Assembly: GCF_030269925.1 (NCBI RefSeq)
Contig: NC_085124.1
Coordinates: 13,454,001-13,518,000, forward strand
Length of the DNA stretch: 64,000 nucleotides
Reading direction: 5' to 3'
DNA from: Bombyx mori
Taxonomy: Eukaryota > Arthropoda > Insecta > Lepidoptera > Bombycidae
Positions 1-10,537 of this stretch are shown here, one piece after another. Below the pieces are notes generated by a model. The model ran no database searches and was not told the DNA's origin. It saw nothing but the letters and a program-made list of their open reading frames with translations. A program made the translations under genes and the position numbers. Numbering within the stretch: the stretch's first letter is position 1; each line of letters begins with the position of its first letter.

Positions 1-756
1 GAAAAAAATTATTTAAGTATAGCAAAAGTGGCACTAGCTACTTTTTATAATAAAAATTAGATATTGTAATGTAACAATGACTTTATAATTGAAATTTAAC
101 AAGGTTAAGATGGAAGGCACCCCTTATGAAGTCTTTTATATACCAATCTTTATATTCTAGAGACAAAGACTTGAGAGTTGGTGGACAGGTACTATTTCTA
201 TTGAAAGGATGATATTTTTTTTTATTTTTACTTCTCACTTTTAGCATTCCAATCAGGTTTAATGAAAACTGAATGTATAGAAAGCACCATCATTAGAATA
301 TTGATAGAATTTATTTAAAAGCAACTGATGTGGTGAACTCTGAAGTTATTCTTGTTTTAGATTTTAATTTTCAACCACTTTTTTACCTTTAATGTTGTAA
401 ATTATTTTTGATATTAATTGTGGTCAGTGAATTTCTTTTGTTTGCATCATACTATGATGGGTATAGGCTATAAGCATGTATGAAGCAAGTATGTCTACTT
501 CAATACCGCCTATATAAATATATATACATAAAAAAATATTACTTACTAGTAGGTATTTAGATAAATCAAAAATTACATTAAACAAAGCTATTAAAGAATT
601 ACAAATTTTCAAAGTATTTTAAAATGTAACCCTTCTTCAGTCGAGTCTAAAATTAATTGTCATCGTTATCTATGTACTAAGATAGCTAACCCACGAGCCC
701 GTGCACGCTGCTTCCTCCAAAGCCGCACGCTGTTTTTGAAAAACATTTGGACTCAC
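1..756. other. AT-rich flank, nothing recognised
   Basis: Mostly AT-rich sequence with frequent stops in all frames. Bases 660-756 could be intron following the candidate exon at 757-884. No repeat family or RNA gene was recognised. Confidence 0.5.
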
Positions 757-884
757 CTGAATATCTTGCTAAAGTCATATAAAACGGTAACGCCCAGATG
801 GACGAGAGCTCTGCGACTTGATGAATTGTTGATCCTGGCTTCTGGAGAAGCTGCAGCGAGTAGAATCGCGCACGCCGCACCGAC
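757..884 (-). CDS. Candidate partial coding exon, unrecognised gene
   Basis: Acceptor gtgtggcag at the high-coordinate side, donor gtgagt at the low side, 128 nt. One frame reads VGAACAILLAAASPEARINN, followed by a Ser/Arg run and VHLGVTVLYDFSKIFR. That resembles the end of a signal peptide and the start of a secreted or membrane protein. There is no ATG in the exon, so an earlier exon would be needed. Later exons would lie left of the window or in 1-750, where I saw none. A longer minus-strand frame also spans 686-898, so this is only a candidate. Confidence 0.3.
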
Positions 885-1830
885 CTGCCACACACCACAC
901 CGTCAACTTAAATGACACTTCGCGGAAAACATTATTAAACGGTGTACTTCTATCGACTACTCTAACCGATTACTTATGCCACAACAGCTGGCGAAAACGT
1001 GGTCGCCACGGTTCGCGATATCTACTATGCTATATGTAAATATGGATTGAAGAAATTTCAAGACATTCGATATTACGTAGCTACCTTCTCGCTGTCTATG
1101 ACAGGCCCTCCTGGATGTTCTTTCAAATTCAATGCGATCTATAAATATAATTAGTGAACTAAACTATATTTTATAAACATATACACGACACTTTATATTA
1201 GAAAATTTGTGACGGAAAAGAAAAGAAAATTGAACAATACACTTTCGTATGTTTCACAAACGGGCTTCACACCGGAAATGACATAATTTCACACTCGAAA
1301 ACTAAAACAAATAATTTTAAAGCAACTTTTCGCAACATTAAAAATAAAGCAAAATTTCATTTCTTATTATTTAAGCTCGAAAACTTTACGAAAAATTTTC
1401 TGTTCAACGGCATATAGTAAAATATTTATATTAAAAATTTTCTGAACAGGAAGTTGACTTTCTGGGTTTATCTATGATTTCAAAAAGTTTCGTTTCAAAA
1501 GTCCATGTATGTAACTCTTCTAAAACAAAACTATAATTCAAATTAAATTTAATATACGAGAATTTCGTTCTAGAAAATCATACTGTCAAGAAACAATATT
1601 ATATCACTTTTAGTTCGATTGTTATTTAAACAATTAGACGATCATTTGTAATCAAACCGAATATTTGGGTAGGCTTCTCCAAAAACTATCGATATTTTTT
1701 AACCACATTTTAATGTTTCGAAAAATGAATGTATTAACTTTAAAATTCCAAGTACTGAAAATATGTAATAATCTCTATTTTTTCAGGTCAAAATTCTAGT
1801 AATTAATTTCCTTTAAGTTTGTTTCATATA
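885..1830. other. AT-rich intergenic sequence, nothing recognised
   Basis: There is no open frame of note and no repeat I could name. It could hold the 5' flank of the candidate minus-strand exon. Confidence 0.5.
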
Positions 1831-2008
1831 TCATATCATCAGCCTACAGCAGTCCACCGCTGGACATAGACCTCTTCAATTGTACGGCACTGAGCACGAT
1901 CCTCGACTTCTCTCATCCAGAGCCACCAGCCACCCTGCATAAATCGTCACTCCACCAAGCCTGAGGGCGTTCTGTGTCACATTTATCATTCGTGGTCTCC
2001 GCTCAAAG
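1831..2008 (-). mobile_element. RTE-type LINE tail fragment
   Basis: On the minus strand one frame reads WMREVEDRAQCRTIEEVYV, then QRWTAVG and a stop, the C-terminus of lepidopteran endonuclease-reverse transcriptases. The element's end lies beside 'atcatatcatcag'. It is decayed and 5'-truncated. Confidence 0.65.
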
Positions 2009-3110
2009 ATATGTTTGTTTAATTGATATAAAATAATTTCCATTCTGATACAAAAATATTTACAAATCCTTTTGAGTCTCTTTTATAGTTTTGATTATTG
2101 TTGTTTGGAATTTTAGTTTTGTAATAAAAAAAAAACATGTATGCAATTCACACGTGATAGAAGTGAAACCTTCAAAAACTAAAATACAATTATCTTATGT
2201 ATATGTATGTAAAATTTTGTCTTTAGTAGACCAAGTACATAATTATTATTGCAAATCATCAACTTTTATAGTATGAGCTAACGCCCTCTGTGAATTAAAA
2301 TCTTAACTTCAAGTATTATCCTAAATTAAAAATAATAACGATAGATTTCATAAACATTATTAATAAACCACCTCATAGATGGCGCTGTATTAAAAAAACA
2401 CTGTAATGCTTCCTATCTCATTTTCTCCCACGTTAAATCTTATAAATGTATATGTCCGTCTCTTTCTACTGTCGCTTTTTCCGTTGCATCCGGTTTGAAA
2501 TCACGATTCTAAAGAAGTTTTCACTTCAATAATTGAATGGTTAACATATGTGCATAAGTGAGAAAACTTAAGAAATGAATGATAATAAAAGTTAATGAAA
2601 GGTTATTATAAATAGTTAAAGAGGTCGAGAAGGAAATTAAGGTTTTTAAGTGAACATAAAGAAGTTCATGTTGTGAGTCGTGGAGAAGGAGCTTATGGTT
2701 AAAGAGATCGACAAGGAGATTAAGGTTTTATAAGTGAACTTAAGGAAGTTCATGTTGTGAGTAGTCTAAATGGAGATAAAAAAAATTAAATACCTAAACT
2801 TGATGAGCTTATGTAAAGAGTCGAGAAGTAGTTTAAGACTATTATAGTTAGTGATGTTTTATACAGCGAGTTAAAAGGGAAGTTAAGATTGAATGGTTGT
2901 GTGGTTTAATGAAAGTACATGTTTAGTCGAGTAGGAGTTGGTCAAGTGAGAAAGGATTAAAAGTAGCGATATTAAAGTTGGTATTATGTTTGAAAGGTTG
3001 AATTAATAGTTGTTGGTTGAATTGAGGGGGATTAAGTGGCAGTAATTAAATGTAAGTGGGTGTGTGATATTAATGTATAATTTGGCATGTGTGGAAGGTA
3101 ATATTTAACT
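2009..3110. other. Intergenic, with a diverged tandem duplication
   Basis: No gene was seen. At 2615-2771 two units of about 80 bp follow one another ('gttaaagaggtcgagaagg' and 'gttaaagagatcgacaagg'), each containing 'gaagttcatgttgtgagt'. Weaker echoes continue to about 2960. From 3119 a 15-bp unit (ggtcaggtagaatac) occurs twice just before the SINE. Confidence 0.6.
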
Positions 3111-3147
3111 TACGAAGGTCAGGTAGAATACGGTCAGGTAGAATACG

Positions 3148-3462
3148 GTTCCACGGTGAAGGAATAACATCGTGCAATAAAAATCAAACCCGCAAAATTA
3201 TAATTTGCGTAATTACTGGTGGTAGGACCTCTTGTGAGTCCGCACGGGTAGGTACCACCGCCCCGCCTATTTCTGCCGTGAAGCAGTAATGCGTTTCGGT
3301 TTGAAGGGTGGGGCAGCCGTTGTGACTATACTGAGACCTTAGAACTATATCTCAAGGTGTGTGGCGCATTTACGTTGTAGATGTCTATGGGCTCCAGTAA
3401 CCACTTAACACCAGGTGGGCTAGGAGCTCGTCCACACATCTAAGCAATAAAAAAAAATAAAA
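3148..3462 (+). mobile_element. Bm1-type SINE, head missing
   Basis: It starts at 'ccacggtgaaggaataaca', runs through the conserved body ('gccgtgaagcagtaatgcg') and ends in 'ctaagcaataaaaaaaa'. The tRNA-like head is absent. Confidence 0.85.
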
Positions 3463-3580
3463 AATAAAAAGCTTAGTGAGTTATTTGTTTTTTAGTATAT
3501 TCTATTAAATTTTAAACAGGGCTTTAAATGTGTGCAAGTGTTGAGGGGGTGTGTTGGAGTTTGTATGTGTAAGTAATGGC

Positions 3581-3786
3581 AGGCAACACAAGTCAACCTC
3601 ATCCGGGTTCTGACCTCGGAGAGGATCGGACGTCGGGTGTAAGAGTGCAGGGGAGTCGTTTAGTGGGTGGGTCCTAAAATCCTTGGGCCCGCGATCTGCT
3701 CTCAACACCTGCAGATCGTTGAGTCTCACATACCCCGCGCGCCCCGTATGCGCGGGGACCTCGTAGGAGGTTCGGCCCCCGGCCCG

Positions 3787-3860
<74 letters not shown>

Positions 3861-3870
3861 ACACAAGTCA
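3581..3870 (+). mobile_element. Young non-LTR retroelement tail with 70-A tail and target-site duplication
   Basis: The body at 3596-3786 is GC-rich and ends 'ggcccccggcccg', followed by 70 uninterrupted A (3787-3856). A perfect duplication of 'aggcaacacaagtca' flanks it (3581-3595 and 3856-3870). The Lys- and Phe-runs encoded here are artefacts of this tail. The GC-rich 3' end suggests an R1-clade LINE (TRAS/SART-like), but I cannot confirm the family. Confidence 0.75.
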
Positions 3871-4467
3871 CATGTGAAGTAACAGTTTTCGAATATTGGA
3901 ATGCTTATTTAAATGTTTAAAACAGAAAAATAAAATATTGTAATAGTGTACAAAGTGTTTGCAATATATATTAACCATGAAGCAGTGTTTTTAAATTTTA
4001 TAGCCCCTTACCTACTGAACCCAGTCCCTTCAAATTCAACCATCCAACACTGTTAGAGCTGAGCTGTTAGATTTGAGGCAAAGACTGCACGGCATAATGA
4101 TACTTTAAAAAAAAGATGCGATTTTGTGTTTCAGCCTTAAACTATATAATATAAATGATATATATAAAATTAAAGCAAAAATATTACAAGAACTGCATCT
4201 ATAGATCTCAAATATTAAGTGTTACATAATTAACTTGCCAACAATTAATCCAAGTCTGTGTTCAGAATTGTCAAATGTCAATCAATAAGATCCAAATGTC
4301 AGAGAAGCAGGGATTTATGATGAAATTGTACCGATGTCGTAAATTATACAATTAAATTCCTTTTTACAATAAATTAATTAATTTTTTTTTCGAATACACT
4401 GTTCTTATTATATATAATAATTATATTATAATAGTGTATCCCGTGTGACCTGTTCCTGTTATCGAAT
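3871..4467. promoter_or_regulatory. AT-rich sequence upstream of TIM44, probable promoter and 5' UTR
   Basis: No other gene or repeat was recognised. The last 100 nt before the TIM44 ATG would hold the 5' UTR. No clear TATA or initiator element can be singled out. Confidence 0.35.
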
Positions 4468-4470
4468 ATG
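4468..4470 (+). CDS. TIM44: TIM44 exon 1 (coding part is the ATG only)
   Basis: Reading back from exon 2, the frame meets an in-frame TAG (the acceptor itself), so the start must come from an upstream exon. The nearest usable ATG is followed at once by gtaaac, leaving an 82-nt intron and a phase-0 junction. The exon's 5' UTR is probably the AT-rich stretch just upstream. No transcript was available to confirm this. Confidence 0.6.
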
Positions 4471-7400
4471 GTAAACTGTTTAATATTATTTTATAGGTTA
4501 GATAATGTGTCCTTGGAGTTGAAATTTAAATATTGATATTTTTTCGTTTTAGCATGCATATAGACAGTTATTATATAGTCCCGCTCGTTGGAAATGTGTT
4601 CTACCTTCGAGTTTGAAGACAACATCACTCTCGGCAAAATCAGACCAGGTAACATAGATAAAGTGATTAAGTTTTAATATTTTTATGGCAGTATAAGCTT
4701 CAGGAATTACACACTTGTTTCAAAAGTTTCGTAATAGATGTATTGTGTAATTAATTTCCTATGTTCTTAAATTTTAATTATGCTGTCCAAAAAAATTAAT
4801 ACCTAAATTTATAGTAACATTTTTACAAGTTCAATATGATATTGAAATGTAAAGAAATATAAATAAGCATTATTTCTGACTAAGTATCTTATGACACCAG
4901 CTGTTCAATAGGTCGAAGCAATCCTGAAGATTTGTTACCAGCAATGACTAAAGACTATTAGACAATGTTATCATCAGATGTAAAATAAAGATATCCTTAA
5001 TTTTGACTCAAAAAACTACTACTTATTCATATATAATTTAAATAATTCTACCTCATAATAAAATCACATTTCCAGTACACCATACAAGAATGTCGGCAGT
5101 ATTCTGCAAGGAAAGGATTCTTCTCATCAATAATAGAGAACATCAAAGAGGATATTGCAAAGAACAAGGAAATGAAAGAGAATATAAAGAAGTTCAGAGA
5201 GGAGGCACAGAAACTTGAGAACTCGGAAGCTTTGCAAGTAAGATTTTAGGAATAAGATGTCGTTTTATTCTTGACGTACCTTACAAGGTCTCCAGAATAA
5301 ATTGTTAAAGACGTAATTATTATTATCAAATACCTGTACCTGTGAACCTTGTTCACGATAGCAGTCCCATAAACTTTTAACCACAAGTAGAAAATAATAA
5401 AACATCTTGATAGAGATACTCGAGGTGTGCAATTAATACATTTACCGATTTTATTATTTAATGCAGATAACAGTTTATTTTTCTCAGAAAAGATAAAAAT
5501 GAATATCAATTAGAGTGAAAAAAAAAAAACAATATATGTGTATTCTGTAAATTATCTCAGGGTTTGAGTACAGTATAATAAAATTTTAATGTGTAAATTG
5601 TATGTTAATTTGAAAATTTTGTGAATTATTATGAAGTTTATGTATATTCTAGGCAGCTAGGAAAAAGTTTCACGCCGTTGAATCAGAAGCGTCGAAGAGT
5701 TCAGAAGTCTTGAAAGAAACTATTGAGGGTATCAAAGGAAAAATGGAGCATGTGCTAGAGGAGGCGAGTAAAAGTGATATAGCCAAAAAAGCAGGTTAGT
5801 TGATCCCGTAACTCTTTACCCATATATTGAGTCCTCTCATGAAAAATTTGTCCATTTGAGATAACTTTATGACCTATTTGTTTTTTTTTTTGTGTATGCC
5901 TATTCATTTGGCCAGGCTAATAAACTCTTACATCTAACTAGGTCGCCAGACTTAATAGTAGAAAGAGAATTTTCCTGCTAGAAAATCTACAATTCCACTT
6001 AAATATGTATGTGCTTTATCTATGTGAAAATTTCAAACAAAAAATTTTTTTTTTAAATTGAATTGAAATGGTATAATTTTTCTACAGGGAAAATTACGGA
6101 GGACATCTCGAAGACGGCTCGCAGTGCTGCGGAGGGTATAGCGGATAAAGGACAGAGAATTGGACAAACTTCTGCTTTCAGAACTATATCGCAGGTGTAT
6201 GGTTTTATTCACATATTTATTCCTTTCTGATCATATCGACGCTTGAAAGGCAAACGTGACTAAGCGACAATGCGTGAACTTTACAGTAGACTAATTTGAA
6301 GTTTAAATCCCTGAAAAAATTTGTATTTTAACGAATCTAGCTGTAGGATTGAAATTATTTTAATAGACCTAGAAATATATATTTTTTTGCGCATCGAATA
6401 TGGTTATTGCCTATAATTTATGTACAAAGCAGTTATTGTCGCTTAGTCACGTTTGCCTTTCAAGCGTCGATACATAGTTAATAGTAGACATAGTGAGTGT
6501 CATAAAACCGGAATAAAGATCCGTACAAATCCGACAAAGTTGATGTAATATTTGAGAAATTAATTATATAAATCAATAAGAACAATGAAATACTATATAT
6601 TTTTGTGAAAACAGAATCAAATTTATTTTGTGAAGTTAGTGTTATCTCTGTCATTATTTTTATGTGTTAACTTCATTTACAATTTAAATCTTTTTTTCTG
6701 TTCCTTAACAACTAAGCTCGTTACAAAATTTCACACGTGATTTCGGATCCTCCCGGTCGACTAACGCTGCTTGAGGTACCTCAAGCACCGGTCTCCCTTC
6801 GCCAAACCCGTCGTTTACGACGAAGGGCTCGACGAGTAAATTAACCCATAGATACAGCCCACTGAGTTTCTCGCCGGATCTTCTCAGTGGGTCGCGTTTC
6901 CGATCCGGTGGTAGATTCTGCGAAGCACTGCTCTTGCTAGGGCCAGTGTTAGCAACGTCGTCAGGTTTGATCCCTGTGAGCTCACATACTTTTTAGGTTA
7001 CGCTGACATATCCTCTCAAGGCCATCAGCATAGGTAGGAAAAAGAAAGCTACATTTCAAGTGTTATGCCTTTATTAGACTACATGTCAACGGGTAAGAGG
7101 CTATTTGGTTTAAACGACATTCGCTTAACACGCAATATTTATCTTTGTAATTACAGGTTCGTTTTATTTGGTATTAGCATCACCAATTCGATGTTTTAAT
7201 CGAACTTTATATTTACACCATTTACGTTGTAGATGTCTATGGGCTCCAGTAACCACTTAACACTAGGTGGGCTGTGAGCTCGTCCACCCATCTAAGCAAT
7301 AAAAAAAAAAAAAACCATTCAAATATTTCAAAAAGATTTTTTTTCCAAATTTTAAATTAGCGTAATAGCTCTCCTGTAAAATTTCAAAAATTTCACTTTA

Positions 7401-10019
7401 ACCAAATAGCTTTTTATATCTTATCTCCTCGATATTATTTATTACGTGAATCACAGTGCTCGCTTTGAGAGTTCGAAGTCTCAATACCATATTAGTAAAG
7501 ACTATCAATTGGTCTTAGAATGGAATTTGCCGGACAGATGACATACACAGCGATGAAATAAAATCATTTGATAATAATGTTCTGAAAACGAACCCAAACT
7601 CTATGGGTAATTATATTTAAAGAACTATGTAACTTGTATATTTCGAAGAGCTTATTGTTTTAAATAATGTTTTATTAATTATCAGGCAACAGAAGTTGTG
7701 AAAAACGAAATGTCACCCCGAGGGCTCGAGGGGCGTGTCTACATCGCTCCTGTCGCCTTAAGGAAACGTATTGAGGTATTCTATTATAGCATAGCACAGA
7801 TGATCAGTACCTAAGTTTTGCTGCAAAAATGGAGTGAGTCCGCGCAGGTAGATTCCACGACCCTGCCTATTTCTGCCGTGAAGCAGTAATACGTTTCGGT
7901 TTGAAGGGTGGGGCAGCCGTTGTAACTATACTGAGACCTTAGAACTATATCTCAAGGTGGGTGGCGCATTTACGTTGTAGATGTCTATGGGCTCCAGTAA
8001 CCACTTAACACCAAGTGGGCTGTGAGCTCGTCCACCCATATAAGCAATAAAATAAATAAATTAAAAGATTTTTAATGCATAGACAGCAGACAAGCTCAGG
8101 CTTCATCGTGTTAAGTGGTTATTGGATGGTCATTGATGTTCACAATGTGAATGCAGAATTACCTTGATAATAATGAACAGAATGATGGTGTACCTACCTG
8201 GGCGGACTTACAAGACTCCATGTATCCAGTAAAATGTATCTGTGATCCATAATTGGAATGCACATAAAAGGTTTTTTTATATTATATTCATTACCTATTT
8301 AATATGTAGAGATGTCACAAAAGTGCTCTGTGGCAATTTTGACAATAACAAGAAAAGAAATAACACTCAGCTCTGTGACAACAACAAAAAACTTTTTTAT
8401 TGCAAGTCTAACTCTGGTAAACACCTTACTATTATTTGTATTGGTTACAACAGCCTTAGATATTTTCATTTCACATTAAAATCGAAACTGTGAGTGAACA
8501 AAAAAAAACGTTATATTCAGGTCGCAGAAGACGAAAGAACGTTTTCTCCGGACACCGAGACGACTGGAGTGGAATTGCACAAGGACTCAAAGTTTTATCA
8601 GCAGTGGGAGAACTTCAAGAACAACAATCAGTATGTTAATAAGGTATGTTTGTGCTGCACCCAGGGCGAGGAGCTCAGACAACTCCAAACATAATAAGGT
8701 CAGCAATCTATGGAGTTTGTGGAACACTGGAAATGTTTTTTTTTATTGCTTAGATGGGTGAACGAGCTCACAGCCCACCTGGTGCTAAGTGGTTATTTGA
8801 GTCCATAGACATCTCCAATGTAAATGCCGCTACCCACCTTGAGGTATGAGTTGTAAGGTCTCAGTATAGTTATGACGGTTACCCCGCCCTTCAAACCGAA
8901 ACGCATTACTGCTTCACGGCAGAAATAGGCAGGGCGGTGGTACTTACTGCAGTGTTGTAAACTAATGGAGTGTTGATGTGAAACATCTATAGCCGCACGT
9001 AAAATCGATTTCTGGCGTGGCGACGCATGCCGTGGCGACGCGTCGCCACGCTATATGATGATATATATTATATACAGTCTATATGCAGTAGTGTGCGCAA
9101 TCGACTGTGCGATTCTCTCCCACTCGATCCGGCGTTAAGCCATCCCCCTCACTACACTGAGCTCTGATACCTATAGTGTATACTCCGTAGTATATACTCC
9201 GTAGTGTATACAGTGTTGTTTACTACAGTACACATAACCTGTGTTTTACTTGAAAACAAATTATTTTTTCGTAATATTTTATTTTATTATGACATATTTA
9301 GTTTCTATCACAATCTGTTCTTTTCTGCATATTACTTTTACAAAATAATGTCGATGTTTCACATCTGCCAGGCGTTCCGTGACGGCTCACATTTTTTTTG
9401 TTTAGATAATCTTAATGGACGTTGGTTTCAGGTTTTAGATTGGAAAATCAAATACGAAGAATCGGACAATCCAGTGGTGAGGGCGTCGCGGCTGCTCACA
9501 GAAAAGATGGGAAGTCTGTTCGGGAACATGTTTGAAAAGACTGAACTATCGAAAACGTTGACGGAAATCTGTAAAATCGACCCGAACTTCACCGCACAGA
9601 AATTTCTCGAAGACTGCGCCAACGATATCATACCGAACATTCTAGAGGCTATGGTCAGAGGAGACTTGGAAATACTGAAGGACTGGTGTTACGAGGGCGT
9701 GTTCAACATTCTCGCAACCCCGATCAAGCAGTGCAAGCAGCTGGGGTATCGGCTGGACTCCAAGATCCTCGACATCGAACAGATCGAGCTGGTGATGGGC
9801 AAGATGATGGACCAGGGGCCGGTCCTCGTCATCACGTTCCAATCGCAGCAGATAATGTGTGTCAGAGACGGCAAAGGGAATGTTATCGAAGGTTCTCCGG
9901 ATAAAGTTATGAGGGTTAACTACGTGTGGGTGCTGTGCCGGGACCCCCAGGAGCTCAACCCCAAGTCGGCGTGGCGGCTGCTCGAGCTGTCAGCCAACAG
10001 TGTAGAACAACTGATATAG
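4468..10019 (+). CDS. TIM44: TIM44, mitochondrial import inner membrane translocase subunit (8 exons, 436 aa)
   Basis: TIM44 is the matrix-side adaptor that tethers mtHsp70 to the TIM23 channel in the presequence import motor. Proposed join: 4468-4470, 4553-4648, 5076-5237, 5653-5794, 6088-6194, 7686-7775, 8521-8643, 9432-10019. The sum is 1311 nt (436 codons plus TAG), close to the roughly 450 aa usual for the family, and all phases close. Residues 1 to about 45 look like a presequence rich in Arg, Lys and Ser. Residues about 45-110 form the charged helical segment expected to contact Hsp70 (NKEMKENIKKFREEA). Residues about 242-436 form the Tim44-like C-terminal domain (CENDIIPN-like CANDIIPNILEAMV, LKDWCYEG, GKMMDQGPVLVITFQ, YVWVLCRD). 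The least certain part is the start, because the ATG stands alone before the first intron. The introns carry LINE, SINE and MITE insertions. Confidence 0.95.
4553..4648 (+). CDS. TIM44: TIM44 exon 2 (presequence)
   Basis: Acceptor tttcgttttag, donor gtaaca, 32 codons, phase 0 on both sides. It encodes a basic, Ser/Thr-rich segment with no acidic residue until its end, as expected for a matrix-targeting presequence. Confidence 0.85.
5076..5237 (+). CDS. TIM44: TIM44 exon 3
   Basis: Acceptor cacatttccag, donor gtaaga, 54 codons, phase 0-0. It encodes the end of the presequence (RQYSARKGFF, a plausible processing site) and the highly charged helix IKEDIAKNKEMKENIKKF typical of TIM44. Confidence 0.95.
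5653..5794 (+). CDS. TIM44: TIM44 exon 4
   Basis: Acceptor tattctag, donor gttagt, 142 nt, ends in phase 1. It continues the helical N-domain (KKFHAVESEASKSSEVLKE, then EEASKSDIAKKA). Confidence 0.93.
6088..6194 (+). CDS. TIM44: TIM44 exon 5
   Basis: Acceptor tttttctacag, donor gtgtat, 107 nt, completes the phase-1 Gly codon and ends in phase 0. It encodes the SKTARSAAEG...GQTSAFRTISQ segment, which matches the corresponding part of vertebrate TIM44. Confidence 0.93.
6236..6470. mobile_element. Mariner-like MITE with 36-38 bp perfect terminal inverted repeats
   Basis: 'cgacgcttgaaaggcaaacg' (6237 onward) is repeated inverted at the right end. Including the flanking TA the perfect arms are 6234-6271 and 6435-6472. 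TA on both sides fits a Tc1/mariner target site. The element has no coding capacity and lies in TIM44 intron 5. Confidence 0.8.
6735..7037 (+). mobile_element. LINE 3' end, jockey/BMC1-like family
   Basis: Same 3' sequence as follows the reverse transcriptase at 60.5 kb ('ccggtggtagattctgcgaa', 'cagcataggtagg'). It is 5'-truncated, in TIM44 intron 5, in the gene's sense. Confidence 0.8.
7083..7434. mobile_element. TIR element, 'ctatttggtttaa' family, holding a SINE fragment
   Basis: The left end 'gaggctatttggtttaaacg' is mirrored at the right by 'ttaaccaaatagctttttat'. A Bm1 tail (7217-7313) is inserted inside. Related copies lie at 25.3, 48.5 and 55.6 kb. Confidence 0.6.
7217..7313 (+). mobile_element. 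Bm1-type SINE, 3' fragment
   Basis: Carries 'tttacgttgtagatgtctat' to 'ctaagcaataaaa' with an A-rich tail; nested in a TIR element. Confidence 0.8.
7686..7775 (+). CDS. TIM44: TIM44 exon 6
   Basis: Acceptor aattatcag, donor gtattc, 30 codons, phase 0-0. It encodes ATEVVKNEM...VALRKRIE, the linker before the C-terminal domain. Confidence 0.92.
7829..8060 (+). mobile_element. Bm1-type SINE, 5'-truncated
   Basis: Runs from 'gtgagtccgcgcaggtag' to 'aagcaataaaataaataaa' in TIM44 intron 6. Confidence 0.85.
8521..8643 (+). CDS. TIM44: TIM44 exon 7
   Basis: Acceptor atattcag, donor gtatgt, 41 codons, phase 0-0. It encodes the conserved lead-in to the C-terminal domain (GVELHKDSKFYQQWENFKNN). Confidence 0.95.
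8738..8966 (-). mobile_element. Bm1-type SINE, 5'-truncated
   Basis: Reverse copy, from the T-rich end 'tttttattgcttagatggg' to 'cagggcggtggtacttac', in TIM44 intron 7. Confidence 0.85.
9031..9050. repeat. Perfect 20-bp GC-rich palindrome
   Basis: cgtggcgacgcgtcgccacg equals its own reverse complement. A partial copy of one arm lies at 9015-9027. It lies in TIM44 intron 7, followed by AT-rich sequence and short 'tatactccgta' repeats. Confidence 0.85.
9432..10019 (+). CDS. TIM44: TIM44 exon 8 (C-terminal domain and stop)
   Basis: Acceptor ttggtttcag, 195 codons plus TAG. The reading frame is open upstream of the acceptor, but that extension is intronic: the join NNQYVNK to VLDWKIKYEESDN matches TIM44 without a gap. 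The exon holds the whole Tim44 C-terminal domain, which contacts membrane lipid and the translocase. The codons are GC-richer than those of the 5' exons. Confidence 0.97.
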   Translation, partial: VLDWKIKYEESDNPVVRASRLLTEKMGSLFGNMFEKTELSKTLTEICKIDPNFTAQKFLEDCANDIIPNILEAMVRGDLEILKDWCYEGVFNILATPIKQCKQLGYRLDSKILDIEQIELVMGKMMDQGPVLVITFQSQQIMCVRDGKGNVIEGSPDKVMRVNYVWVLCRDPQELNPKSAWRLLELSANSVEQLI

Positions 10020-10531
10020 GACATTAAATAGTTGAGTCATACATGACATACAGTGTTTTTGTTAACCCTCCTTCGACTGTGACTTGTGTCTTCTGTGATG
10101 TTCTGTTAGTTCATGGAAAAATGAAAAGAGCAAGTGTCATTTAAGTTGAGTACTGAAAATGTACCTGCATTTGTTAGGATGTCTATAAGATATCTATCGG
10201 TGGTATGTATGACGGTTTGAGATCTTAGTATGACGGTACTCATCAAATTAAAAATATATTATTTCTGATCATAACGAAACCCAACAGATTGTTCGAATAA
10301 TGCAAGCTGTGAGGCAAAGTTTTAGAACAGTTAATAGAATCAGTGCAATAACTTGATAATAATAGTCATAGTAATAACAATGAAGTATCAATATTGTTAT
10401 GAGCATAAGTACTTGCATTAGTTCTAGTTTCGTGAACCCGTAATCTAAAGCGAAGTGTGCTTGTCGTTGTCACCGCGAGGGCGATGACCCCGTGCCTCGA
10501 CTTATCTATACATTGCGTGCAACAGACGAGT

Positions 10532-10537
10532 AATAAA
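10532..10537 (+). terminator. Candidate TIM44 poly(A) signal
   Basis: This AATAAA lies 513 nt after the TIM44 stop and is followed by a T/G-rich stretch. It is the best-placed signal seen; the cleavage site is unproven. Confidence 0.45.

Noticed and set aside
3505..3882. Reading frames with long Phe or Lys runs
   Set aside because: They are translations of the 70-A retroelement tail on both strands, not genes.
9204..9431. N-terminal extension of the TIM44 last exon (MYTVLFTTVHITCVLL...)
   Set aside because: It is intron read-through. The splice acceptor at 9431 gives a seamless match to TIM44 with exon 7, while the extension has no match to the family.
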